Source of the DNA: Anastatus disparis
Taxonomy: Eukaryota > Arthropoda > Insecta > Hymenoptera > Eupelmidae
Length of the DNA: 64,000 nt
Assembly (NCBI GenBank): GCA_017163975.1
Contig: JAFFSR010000218.1
Location: 7,443,501-7,507,500 of the forward strand
Reading direction: 5' to 3'
The position numbers and the translations under genes were made by a program. The notes beneath the pieces are model-generated. The model did no database searches. It was not told the origin of the DNA and saw nothing but the letters and a program-made list of their open reading frames with translations. Numbering within the stretch: the stretch's first letter is position 1; every line of letters begins with the position of its first letter. Below, in pieces: positions 11,349 to 22,121 of the stretch.

Positions 11349-11638
11349 AAAAGTCAAGCTTATTCTTTTGTACATCTACATACGATTGTTATATTCTTAA
11401 GAAATGTAAAATATATTTGAAAAAATATACTTTTGTTTTATTATATTTTTGTCATTTTCATCATAGAAAGTAATTATGAGAAATATGTATGTTACTAATT
11501 TTATTAGTAAAAATTAGTATCCTCTAAATAGATCGTTGTAAATTTATTAAAATAATAGTTCACAGTTATTTACATTTATATTAGATGAGCAGTTTTCTGG
11601 ACTGTATGACCGTCGTTGGTTATATATATTACTATATA

Positions 11639-11876
11639 CACTGTTAAAAAATGCATGAAATTTGCTTCCAGTACATGCATTAAATTTTCTGAAAATACAT
11701 TAAAATTACGATAAAATGAATTAATTTTTATGCAAATCATCATTAAATTTTATTTATTAAGATGAAATTCAATACTGATTTGCATGAAAATTAATACATT
11801 TTATCGTAATTTTAATGTATTTTCAGAAAATTTAATGCATGTACTGGAAGCAAATTTCATGCATTTTTTAACAGTG
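11639..11876. mobile_element. Palindromic Tc1/mariner-like MITE
   Basis: Ends CACTGTTAAAAAATGCATG and its complement, flanked by TA at 11637-11638 and 11877-11878. Inverted arms run about 90 bp with a short centre. 238 bp, non-coding. It separates two receptor fragments. Confidence 0.85.
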
Positions 11877-11884
11877 TAGCGAAA

Positions 11885-12175
11885 TAATATTACCATATAG
11901 TAAATATACAGTATTCATTTATGAAAAAGCATCACCATTTATCATAAAAAATAGATAAAATTTTTTAATACATTTTTAAATTTGAAATCGCAAAAAGTTC
12001 AAAATATAAAAAATACAAATTTGCTAATGATAGTTTTACAAAAATAAGAATAGATTTAAAAAATAGTTTAAATATAGTTTCAGTGATAACACTTTTGAGC
12101 TTTGGTTATATTTTATCTATGATTGCCTTTACTATCGAATGTTTTTTAAAAAAAAATCAGTCTTTAAAATTTTAG
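11885..12175 (+). pseudogene. IR C-terminal remnant
   Basis: Receptor tail recognisable as FIYEKASPF, then in shifted or stop-broken frames the QYIF..FEIAKS region, the VNTRID-like segment and TM4 (LLSFGYILS), ending in TAG at 12173-12175. It has a frame break near 11945 and a TAA in place of the QYIF glutamine. A decayed fragment with no start or promoter. Confidence 0.75.
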
Positions 12176-12535
12176 TTAATGTAGAAAAAAACTTTTGTTT
12201 ATTAATTAGTAGATCTTTGCAACACTGAAAGACTATCGGCGCAGCCTGTAACCTTAAAGGTTATGTGCTACACTGATTCGTTACGTTTCGAGGTATACGC
12301 GCAATCGGAGTAGCAGTTACTCAGATTTGAGTTTTCCTTACGCTGATCGAGCATATGTAAAGCGCCGATTCGTCAAAACCACGTTACACACAAATGATCG
12401 GATCAGGCACAGTTCATTTTCAGTACTTTCTTTGTCGTTTTCGGCACACCGTTCGCGCCGAACGCGTGGCGCTAGCGTAGTCAGGGAGAAGGGCAACTAG
12501 CAAGCAGAAAGTTTTACAGTGAAGGAATAACATTT
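12176..12535. other. Unidentified GC-richer insertion
   Basis: Sequence between about 12216 and 12520 is clearly richer in G and C than the array (for example GTTCGCGCCGAACGCGTGG). I see no long frame and cannot name a family. It sits between a decayed receptor and the duplicated upstream region starting at about 12680. Confidence 0.35.
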
Positions 12536-12677
12536 ATAGTATATTACACACCAAGGGAGGTAAAGTATTGGCGACCCCATAACACATGTTTGCCACCTTC
12601 GCCTCCGGCTCGGGTCGCAATTTACATGTGCTATGGACTTGCCAGTTCTTTACCTCCCTAGATGTGTAATATACTAT
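12536..12677. mobile_element. Fold-back element, 142 bp
   Basis: Inverted arms of about 54 bp: ATAGTATATTACACA, then AGGGAGGTAAAG, GGC, CCATA and CACATGT, mirrored on the other side with few mismatches. Short GC-rich loop. The ends resemble those of the element at 23856. Non-coding; no clear target duplication. Confidence 0.7.
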
Positions 12678-12982
12678 TTAGTTTGATCTGTGTGCTTGAT
12701 TTATCAAGGAATCAAAACTAATTGAATAATTCCTCTTTGTAAAGAATTATTGACCCAGAAACACTCTTCTAAAATTTTTAAAACTAAACTTGAAAATTAC
12801 AAATTAATTTCAATAGACAATTTAAAAACTTTACAATGAATTTCATAAGATACTGATAATTTAGAAATAGTAACAAATAATATTTTTGCTTCTATATTTG
12901 AGTATTATTTCGATGATTGAGATTATTATATATAATTAAATGAAAACTTTAAGTGCAACCACTCAAAATTTTGGCTGAGTTA

Positions 12983-13020
12983 CTTGAGCTTCGATCGATA
13001 TAACCATAAAAAATACATAA
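12983..13020 (+). promoter_or_regulatory. Conserved IR upstream block
   Basis: CTTCGATCGATATAACCATA, 272 bp before the ATG at 13292, the same spacing as its sister at 8548. Confidence 0.5.
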
Positions 13021-13291
13021 CTGTAAATATTAAGCTAACTCATCTTGCTTTTATAATATTTATTACTAGATAATATAGCACTTTTACAAATTACGAATTC
13101 AGTTTTCTTTAAACTATGTAACACGTTTAATCAGTAGGGTATTTTTGTAAAGTTTTCTAAAGTAAAAGTTGCTCACACAATATGCAAAACTATTCTGTTT
13201 TAATTTATTAAAATATACATTTTTTCAGAAATATTATATTATTTTTTAAATTTATTCTTTATTTTTTGGAAATTTATAAAAATCTCATGTC

Positions 13292-15046
13292 ATGAAGTTT
13301 TGTTTCTATATTTGTATTTTTAGTTTTAATTTGAATAATATTTTTACTTTCGAATACAGTAAAACCGAAGTTGAAACACACAAGATTACAAACTTTATCA
13401 TTCATAAATTAAAACCTCATCAAATTAATATTTATACAAATAATATTAGTCAAGCACATGGTTTTTACGGTGTTTTAGTAAGTAAAACTCCAACATTTAT
13501 GATTAACCCATGGAAGGATCAGAGTTACCTTTTATTTAATGCAAAAAATATTCAAAATTCTTCATCAGCATTAAATATTATTCTGGGAAATGAATGCTGT
13601 AATATTGAGCTCTTCGGATATATTTACTATGTTTTACAATTTATAATGCACACGTCACCTAACAGACCGAGGTCCAAATGCTTAATTATTCTTTTAAACT
13701 GTACTGCATTTTCAAATGATAATATTCAGCAGTTTTTAAAAAAAGCATGGAATTTCCAGTTCTTAGACATTTCATTGATAATCATTGGTAATAGAAAAGA
13801 AATAATTACGTTCAATTATAATCCATTTTTAAATTCTTATAATACAGGATCTCGATTGACAATAAGCAATATTTTTCCCGACAAGCTTAAAAATTTACAT
13901 AATTACACTGTCAAAATAGAGGGTATTATAGGTCATGCAGATGTAACACGCTCATTAAGTGGAAAATTGCAACTTACTAACGCTGCTGCAGCATTCATGG
14001 ACAATTTGTCTAAAAAATTAAACCTGACTTATGTTTTCGTTACGATGTCAAAAAATGATATTCATCAGAGTGCAAGAAATGTTTTTTCATTTATTGAAAA
14101 AAAATTAAAAACGAATGAAATAAACATGTTACTTAGGCAAATGATAGCTATTTTCCATACCGTTATAAAATCAGGAATCATTGGAAGAGTAGTTAGCAGT
14201 GAAACTCTAGTAATAGTTGTACGAATACAGTATAAACCTGCTATTTTGATAAGTAAACTTTTAATATTAAAAGCTATATGTTTTCCGATTATTGTTTCTG
14301 GTTTCTATTTCATATCACGAATTTTAAAATTCAATAACAAATATTGGAAAATATATAACATTTTTTGCAATCTTTTGGGTGTTGCAACACTAAAACCAAA
14401 ACGATCATCAGAAAGGATTATGTTTTCCTTCTTATCATTGCTATCCATCATATATTGCGCAGAATTATTTTCAACTTTTCTAGATTTTAAAATTATAAAT
14501 TACGACATAATACGGACAATCAAAGATATTGTTACACTTAATTTAACCGTATCAATACCGTTAAATCCACATGTTCTTCCTAAATATATTTTGAAAGAAT
14601 TGAAGTCACAAATACACAACGCAGATAACACTTATGTTTGCTTGGAAAAAGTATTAAGCGAAAATGCAGCATGTTTATTACCATATGAGACAGCAGAATA
14701 TTTTATAGATAGTGTAAATAAGCCCAGGAAAGATCCAATTCTGAAAATAATAAAATTACCTGATCAAGAGAATTTAGCGTTTGTTTACGCAAAAGCGTCA
14801 CCTTTTATTAACAAAATTGATAAAATTTTTCAATACATTTTTGAATCTGGGATTACTAAAAGTTTCAAATATAATAAATTCTTTGATGGCCATTTTGTAA
14901 ATACACGAATCGATATAAAAGATAGTTTAAACATAGAGTCAGTAATTACTTTTTTAAGCTTTGGTTATATTTTAGCCATTATAATATTTACCATCGAATT
15001 TTTTTCTCAAAGAACAAATGAGCGTAAACAATTTCAGTCAATATAA
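13292..15046 (+). CDS. Divergent ionotropic receptor (intact, 584 aa)
   Basis: Tandem sister of the receptor at 8856, similar throughout. Signal-like start MKFCFYICIFSFNL, N-terminal region, S1 from IFPDKLKNLHN, TM1, the pore motif NLLGVATLKP, TM3 (SLLSIIYCAELFS), S2 with the conserved cysteine in NAACLLPYETA, and TM4 near residue 555-575 before a short basic tail. Open frame over its full length. Predicted chemosensory ion channel subunit in the dendritic membrane; the ligand and any co-receptor cannot be read from sequence. Confidence 0.9.
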   Translation: MKFCFYICIFSFNLNNIFTFEYSKTEVETHKITNFIIHKLKPHQINIYTNNISQAHGFYGVLVSKTPTFMINPWKDQSYLLFNAKNIQNSSSALNIILGNECCNIELFGYIYYVLQFIMHTSPNRPRSKCLIILLNCTAFSNDNIQQFLKKAWNFQFLDISLIIIGNRKEIITFNYNPFLNSYNTGSRLTISNIFPDKLKNLHNYTVKIEGIIGHADVTRSLSGKLQLTNAAAAFMDNLSKKLNLTYVFVTMSKNDIHQSARNVFSFIEKKLKTNEINMLLRQMIAIFHTVIKSGIIGRVVSSETLVIVVRIQYKPAILISKLLILKAICFPIIVSGFYFISRILKFNNKYWKIYNIFCNLLGVATLKPKRSSERIMFSFLSLLSIIYCAELFSTFLDFKIINYDIIRTIKDIVTLNLTVSIPLNPHVLPKYILKELKSQIHNADNTYVCLEKVLSENAACLLPYETAEYFIDSVNKPRKDPILKIIKLPDQENLAFVYAKASPFINKIDKIFQYIFESGITKSFKYNKFFDGHFVNTRIDIKDSLNIESVITFLSFGYILAIIIFTIEFFSQRTNERKQFQSI

Positions 15047-15400
15047 AAAAAGAATAATTTTTTCTTCTGTATATCTTAAATATAATTTCAAGAAATGTTA
15101 ACTGTATATATGTAATTTTTAACATCGTGCTCTTTTTCCAATAATTTACATTCATTTATATTTTATCTAGAAATTATCTTCATGCATGTACCGAAATGAA
15201 ATGTTGAAATGAAAACTTTTTATTTGAACCTACAAGTTCCTAATAGATTTCAATTCGTAATTTAAAAATTTTACATTAATTTTTAAGAAATGAAAATAAT
15301 ATATAAAACATTCAATAATTTATTTTTTTACATATTTGAGTCACTTTTTGAAGTTGTGTTATGTTCAAAAGAGCAACCATAAAAATCATTGGCTAATTTG
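15047..15400. other. IR intergenic spacer
   Basis: AT-rich 3' flank, matching 10605-10937 after the sister gene. No gene seen. Confidence 0.4.
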
Positions 15401-15440
15401 CTTGAACTTTGATCGACATAAAGATAAAAGTATGCAATTG
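15401..15440 (+). promoter_or_regulatory. Conserved IR upstream block
   Basis: GATCGACATAAAGATAAAAG, about 285 bp before the ATG at 15725; nearly identical to 10938-10975. Confidence 0.5.
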
Positions 15441-15724
15441 TGGAAACTATTTCAACTTGTTTTTTTTAATACTCAAAACTAGATAATATCTCAAAGTTAT
15501 ATTTATGAATTCAATTTTTTCAAACTATGTAACAACTTTAATCTTTGAAGTATTTTACAATAAAAGTTACAAAAGTTATAGACTGAAAATATTTTTTTTC
15601 TTATTTATTCAAATATAAATTTTTCGAAGAAAACTTTTATTAAAAATACAATATTGCATACATTATATTTGAAATCTTATTTTAAGTTTAAAATATCGTT
15701 GAGTTTTTAAAATCTTATTAAATC

Positions 15725-17461
15725 ATGAAGTTTAGTTTCTCTATTTATATTTTTAGTCTTTATTTGAACAATATTACTACTTTGAATGTCAAAGAGACTA
15801 AAATTTTAACAAAAAAGGTTACAGACTTTATAACTTATAAATTAAAACCACGTCAAATCAACATTTATACAAATAACATTGGACAAGTGTACAAAATTTA
15901 TGATACTTTATCAAGTGAGATTCCAACGTTTATGATTAACCCTTGGAATAATCAGAGTTACCTTTTATTTAATGCAATTAATATTCAAAACTCTTCATCA
16001 GCATTACATATTATTTTGGAAAATAAATACTATCATATCGAACAGTTCAAATATACTTACAGTGTTTTACATTTTATAATGCAAATGTCACCTAATATAC
16101 CACGATCTAAATGTTTGGTCATACTTTTAAACGGTTCAGCATATTTAAATAGTAATGTTACGAAAGCTTTAAAAAAAGCTTGGAATTTTCAATTTTTAGA
16201 CTTTTCGATATTGATTCTCGATGGTAAAAATAAGATATTTACGATCAATTACAACCCATTTTCAAATGGTTATAATATAGGATCTTAACTAACCATAAAT
16301 AATGTATTTCCTGACAAGCTTAATAATTTACATAATTATACTTTCAAAATGTATAGCTCTAGGAATCATCCAGATATAATACATTTATCAGATGGCAAAT
16401 TAGAATTTAATTCAGCCTATTCTGCATTTATGGGCAACATACCTAAAAAATTAAATATGTCTTTTGTTTTCGTTATGGCATCAAAAAACGATTCTAAGAG
16501 TTTACAATACGTTTATTCATTAATTCGACAGAAATTAAAAAGGAATGAAGCTCGTATGTCTATTAGGTTAGCATTAAGCTTCTTCTGGACCAATATAGAT
16601 GCAGGGATCATTGGAAGAGCAGTTGGTAGTAGATCTCTAGCAGTGATTATACGAGTGCAGTACAAATCTGAAATATTATTTAGTAAACTTCTCATAATTA
16701 GAACAATATTGTTTCCGATTATTGTTTATTGTTGTTATTTTATATCGAGATTTTTTAATTTTAATATTAAATATTGGAAATTGTACAATATTTTTTGCAA
16801 CCTACTAGGTGTAACAACACCAAAACCAGTTCAATCGTCAGAAAGGCTTATGTTCTTTGTGTTATCCTTACTCTCTATTATATACTCTGCAGAATTAATT
16901 TCAACTTTTTTAGATTTTAAAATTATAAATGGCGATTTGATTCGGACTCTCAAAGATGTTGCTAAAGCTAATTTAACAGTATATATACCAATGAGACCTC
17001 AAAGTCTTCCTCCAGATATTTACGAAAAATTTAAATCACAATTGTACAATACCGATGGTATGCAAGGTTGTATGAAAAGAGTATTAATCGAAAATGCCGT
17101 TTGTATGTTACCATATGATAAAGCCCAAGAATTTTTACATCATATGAATAAGCTAGGGAAAGATCCAATTTTGAAAATAATCAAATCGTTTGATGAAAAG
17201 GTTACAGGATTTACTTATGAAAAAGCATCACCGTTTATTAAGAAAATTGATAAACTTTTTCAATATATATTTGAATTTGGGATTGCCAAAAGTTTAAAAT
17301 ATAATAAATATAAATTTACTAATGTTGATTTTAGCAAAATACGAATAGATCTAAGCAGTAATTTAAACATAGTAGTTATAATTACACTTTTGAGCTTTGG
17401 TTATATTTTATCTATTGTAGTATTTATCTTCGAATGTCTTTCCAAAAAAAGAGCAGAATGA
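15725..17461 (+). pseudogene. Divergent ionotropic receptor with one in-frame TAA
   Basis: Frame from ATG 15725 (MKFSFSIYIFSLYL) gives a normal N-terminal region, reaches NGYNIGS and hits TAA at 16286-16288. The same frame then stays open for 390 codons to 17461 with S1, TM1, the pore motif NLLGVTTPKP, TM3, S2 and TM4. The stop occupies the codon that is TGA in the paralogue at window start. No frameshift is visible. Either a young pseudogene or a read-through or two-part gene. Very similar to locus 1 in the downstream part (MYSSRNHPDIIHLS). Confidence 0.82.
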
Positions 17462-17612
17462 GAAACCTAAGTCAATGTAAAAAAGTCTAGTTTATTTTTG
17501 TATATATCTACACGCGATTACAATAAATATCATATAAATATTTTCATTATTAGTTCTTATGCTTTAAGTATTATAGAAAGTAATATGTATATTATTAATT
17601 TTATGATGGCAA

Positions 17613-18752
17613 ATGTGTAATTATAAGCATGCAAAGAGGATTCAGATTGAAGGGTATCAAATATTTAGGATGGACAGAAACCTTCATAGAGAAGGAATTG
17701 TCCTCCGTGTTAAAAATAATTTAAAATGTGATATATTAGCTTTCTCAAATACCATGAGCAATACTTCCGGTGGTAAACCTGAAGTCCTAGAGTATATCTT
17801 TTGTTCTATTAAGGATGGCAACCTGTGCTGGTTTCTATCATTTATCATCCTCCTGGCATTTCATTTACAAAAAATTCTGAATCACTTGAGTTTTTAAGAA
17901 ATTTATCTCGTGGTTTCTCACATGAAATTCTAATGGGAGATCTAAATGCTGATCTCCTGTAATAAGGTAGTGATGCGCAAACTGTTGTCTGAACTTTTGT
18001 TTCAGTTGATTCAGTACGGTGCCACGCATCCCACTCCAACTTCTCGCACATGGATTGACCTGATTCTTGTGGATGACAATGACATTTTACTTGACGCTTG
18101 ACGCACGTAACTTACCTGCAAATTTTCTTAGTGGGCGCAACTTAATTGATGTTTTTATAGCATAAAACACGCGCACTTCAGATCAAAAACACATCAGGTA
18201 TAGAAACTATAAAAATATTTTTATTATTAGAGAAATCGGCTAAGCTTAAGTACCATTAACAGTTTATACAGTAGACCTAGAGTTTGTGCTTGGCTGCATT
18301 TTTGACAATTTTATTACTGTCATAGAAAATCTAGCACCAGTAAAAATACCAAAAATAAGCAACTATGGTTGGATAAAGAATTTTTGCAGATGCAGTGCAA
18401 AAGAGAGAGATGCTACGTATCTAAGATGTAAACGGACAAACGAGAATATCTCTTTGACTTTCTATATTTACTTAAAACAATAGACTAACAGGTTGAACAT
18501 GTAAGGATTACATACTACCGTAATAAACGGTTCGAGGTTTTTGCAAACGGTAATGTCTGGAAGCAGTTAAAAGACCTAGAACTTTTATTTGGAACTGAAG
18601 AGGACTTGAATGAATTCACTTCAAATGAGTTTAATGCGCGCTTTGTCGGGGTATCAGTTTCATCGCATGATGATGATGAGGAATACAAGAAAATTCATTC
18701 TGAATTTAGTGAAAGTGATTTCGCTTTCAAATCAATTAATATTAATGATTAA
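17613..18752 (+). pseudogene. Non-LTR retrotransposon (LINE) remnant, endonuclease region
   Basis: Broken frames read as a LINE ORF2 endonuclease: GYQIFRMDRNLHREG then VLRVKNNL, later EILMGDLNADLL (the GDLN motif of AP-like endonucleases), then SRTWIDLILVDDND. At about 18555-18752 comes KQLKDLELLFGTEEDLNEF, typical of the linker before the reverse transcriptase. Frame shifts and stops interrupt it and no reverse transcriptase follows. 5' truncation cannot be judged. Jockey/CR1-like is my best guess for the clade. Confidence 0.65.
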
Positions 18753-19103
18753 GATCCAATGTTTCTATTATATTTAATTTTAAATTTTGACTCAATAAAT
18801 ATTAATACAAAATTCTTTATTTGTGTTAAATATTATTACAGAATGAATATTTTAAAAATAATTTAATTTGCATCTTCATGAACTTGACGACTAGAAATAT
18901 TCTTCAAAAACTTTAAAATTACATTTAAAAGCTACTAATCAATTTCAATTGGGAATTTACAATTTTTACAATGAATTTCATGACATATTGATAATTAACA
19001 AATAATTATTTAATTTTTTTTCCATAATGAAGTCTTTTTTTGATGATAATATGAAAGTCAAACAAAAACTTTAAGTGTAAGCACTAAAAATTTTTACTAA
19101 GTG
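18753..19103. other. AT-rich spacer upstream of IR
   Basis: From about 18900 it resembles the upstream regions at 8340 and 12790 (ATTTCAATTGGGAATTTA), so it is the duplicated 5' region of the next receptor. No gene seen. Confidence 0.4.
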
Positions 19104-19140
19104 CTTGAGCTTCGATCGGCATAAACATAAGAAATACATA
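19104..19140 (+). promoter_or_regulatory. Conserved IR upstream block
   Basis: CTTCGATCGGCATAAACATA, about 254 bp before the ATG at 19394. Confidence 0.5.
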
Positions 19141-19393
19141 ATTGTGAAAATTATTATTATCATAATTTTTATTATTAGATAATATCCCAATTTTCAAGTT
19201 ACAAATTCCATTTTCTTTCAATTGTGTAACTACTTTGATCTGTAGGGTATTTTTTCCAAAATAAAAGTTGCAAACATCATAACAAAAATTATTCTTTTTT
19301 TTTCAATTTATTAGATAAATTTCTTATTTAAAATACAATATTATAAGTACAATTTATTTATTTTTTATAAATTTATCAAAATTTCTTCATGTC

Positions 19394-21127
19394 ATGAAGT
19401 CTTATTTTTATTATATTTATATTTTTAGTCTTTATTTGAATGATATTTTTACTTTCAAGTACAGTAAAACTGAAGTTAAAACAAATAAGGTTACAGACTT
19501 TATTGTTTCTATATTAAAACCACATCAAATCAACATTTACACAAAAGATATTGGACAAGCGCATAGTTTTTACCGTGCTTTATCAAGTAACATTCCGACA
19601 TTTACAATTAACCCTTGGAAAAATCAAAGTCATCTTTTATTTAATGCAATCAATATCCAAAACTCTTCGTCAGTATTAAATATTATTTTGGACAATGAAA
19701 ATTTCAATAAAAGGTATTTCGAATTTACTTATGATGTTCTACATTTTATAGTGCAGATGTCACCTAACACACCACGATCCAAATGTCTGGTCATACTTTT
19801 AAATAGAATTGCATTTTCAAAAAATGTTCCGCAGCAGGTTGCAAAGAATGCATGGAATTTACAATTTTTAGACTTTGCGCTATTAGCTTTTGGTAATGGG
19901 AATGAAATAGTTACGTTTAACTATAATCCATTTTTAAATTCTTATAGTACAGGATCTCTATTAACAACAGGCAATATATTTCCTGACAAGCTTAATAATT
20001 TACATAATTACACTGTCAGAATATACGCTACTATAAATCATCCAGATATAACACTCTCATCAAATGGAAAACAGCAATTTACTAATGCTGTTGCAGCATT
20101 CATGGACAATGTATCTCAAAAATTAAATATGACATTTGTTTTTATTAAGTTATCAGATAATAATATTACGAGTTTAAAAAATTTTTTTTCAATTATTCAA
20201 AGAAAATTAGAAATGAATGAAATAGACATGTTAATGAGACAGGTGATAGTTATCTTTCGTAACCTTGTTAAAACAGGAATCATTGGAAGAGTAGTTGGTA
20301 GCGCGTCTCTAGGAATAGTTGTACGAATACAGTACAAATCTGCATTTTCGATAAGTAGAGCTCTAATCATTAGAACTGTATGTTTTCCGATTATTGTTTA
20401 CTGTTTCTATTTTATATCGCGAATTTTCAAATTTAATATTAAACATTGGAAACTATATAGCATTATTTGCAATCTTTTGGGTGTAACAATACTAAAACCG
20501 AAACGGCCATCAGAGAGGCTTATGTTTTTCTTTCTATCATTGCTATCTGTCATATATTGTGCAGAATTGTTTTCAACTTTTCTAGATTTTAAAATTATAA
20601 ATGACGACATTATTCAGACAATACAAGATATTGTTAAAGCTAATTAAACCGTATATATACCAAGTCCGTATGTCCTTCCTAAAAATATTTTAAAAGAGTT
20701 GAAGTCACAAAAATATCACGCTGATAATTTCAATGTTTGCATAGAAAAAGTATTAAGCGAAAATGCGGCATGTTTATTGTTATATGAAACAGCACAATAT
20801 TTTGTAAATCGTGTAAATAATGCTAGAAAAGATCCAATTCTAAAAATAGTCAGAACACTCGATGAAGAAAATTTAGGGTTTATTTACGCAAGTGCATCGT
20901 CATTTATTAAAAAAATTGATAAAATTTTTCAATACATTTTTGAATCTGGGATTACTAAAAGTTGTAAATATAATAAATCGACTATTAATTTTGCAAACAC
21001 GCGAATAGATTTAAGTAATAATTTAAGCATAGCATCCATAATTACTTTTTTAAGCTTTGGTTATATTTTCTCAGTTATAATATTTATCATCGAATGTTTT
21101 TTCCAAAAACCAAACAAACGTAAATAA
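19394..21127 (+). pseudogene. Divergent ionotropic receptor with one in-frame TAA
   Basis: Open from ATG 19394 through the N-terminal region, S1 (IFPDKLNNLHN), TM1, the pore motif NLLGVTILKP and TM3 to DIVKAN, then TAA at 20645-20647 where paralogues have TTA (leucine). The same frame continues (TVYIPSP) through S2 and TM4 to the stop at 21125-21127. One T-to-A change separates it from an open 577-codon frame. If translation ends at the stop, the product keeps the pore but lacks S2 and TM4 and should not work as a channel. Confidence 0.82.
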
Positions 21128-21866
21128 TTTCAGTCGTGAAAAAAGACTCTAATTTTTTCTTCTGTGTATCTTAGATATAATTTCAACAAATGTCAATTAT
21201 ATATTTGTAATTTTTAACATTGTACACTTTTTTAGTTTTCTAATAATTTTGATTCATTCATATTTTATCTTAAAATTATCTTCATGCATATATCGTTTGT
21301 GATTCAATTAATATAAGATGAAATCTATAAATATTAAGTCTATTAATTAAATCATTTAAATCCATAAAATCTACGTATAATATGTGCCATGTTAACAATA
21401 AATATAAAAATAATGCAGACTAAACGTACCGAGTAAACAGTTTTCATAAATTTAACGGAAGAAATCAGTTAAATTTATGAAATCATCCATACTACATGAC
21501 AGAAGTAAAAAGTGCGTAGCGTTATTGGTATGATTACTACAACACCAAACATTACAACATAAGCGCAAGGATGACAATTATAGTTTAAATGCATGTTAAC
21601 ACTATTTTCTCCGTTCTATTCAAAAGGTAATTACGCCTCACTAATAAAATAAATTAAAAACTCTTTTGCTTTTTATTTTTTAAATACACAATCAAATTTT
21701 TCCAGTATTTTTTTATTTAATAGAAGCAATAAGAATACGAAGCAAATAATATTTCGATAACATCGTCCGCTTGTAATTTAAAGTATTTTAGTGCCTTTTC
21801 GATGATCAAGGTTATTATTTGCAGTTACGTAATAAAAAAATGACCATGAAAATATTTCGCTTATTT
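21128..21866. other. IR intergenic spacer
   Basis: 3' flank similar to those after 10604 and 15046, then AT-rich sequence related to 1600-1840. It holds a 15-bp-arm hairpin at 21442-21482 (TTTCATAAATTTAAC and its complement). No gene supported. Confidence 0.45.
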
Positions 21867-21902
21867 GTTTAAGCTTGAATCGATACAAACATAAAAGTAC
21901 GT
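21867..21902 (+). promoter_or_regulatory. Conserved IR upstream block
   Basis: GAATCGATACAAACATAAAA, about 220 bp before the ATG at 22122. Confidence 0.5.
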
Positions 21903-22121
21903 AAATGCAAAACTAGATCAAGTTACTTTTTTTTGAATGCTGATTATTAAATGGTGACTCAATTTTCAAGTTACAAATTTAATTTTTTTAGTGCGTAAAA
22001 ACTTTAATGTAGTAAGTATTTTTTCAAAGTTAAAGTTATGAACACACTATACTATAAGAATCTTTTCTAAATTTATTAAATTATAAATATTTTATAGGAC
22101 ATTTATTTTTAAAAATTAATA

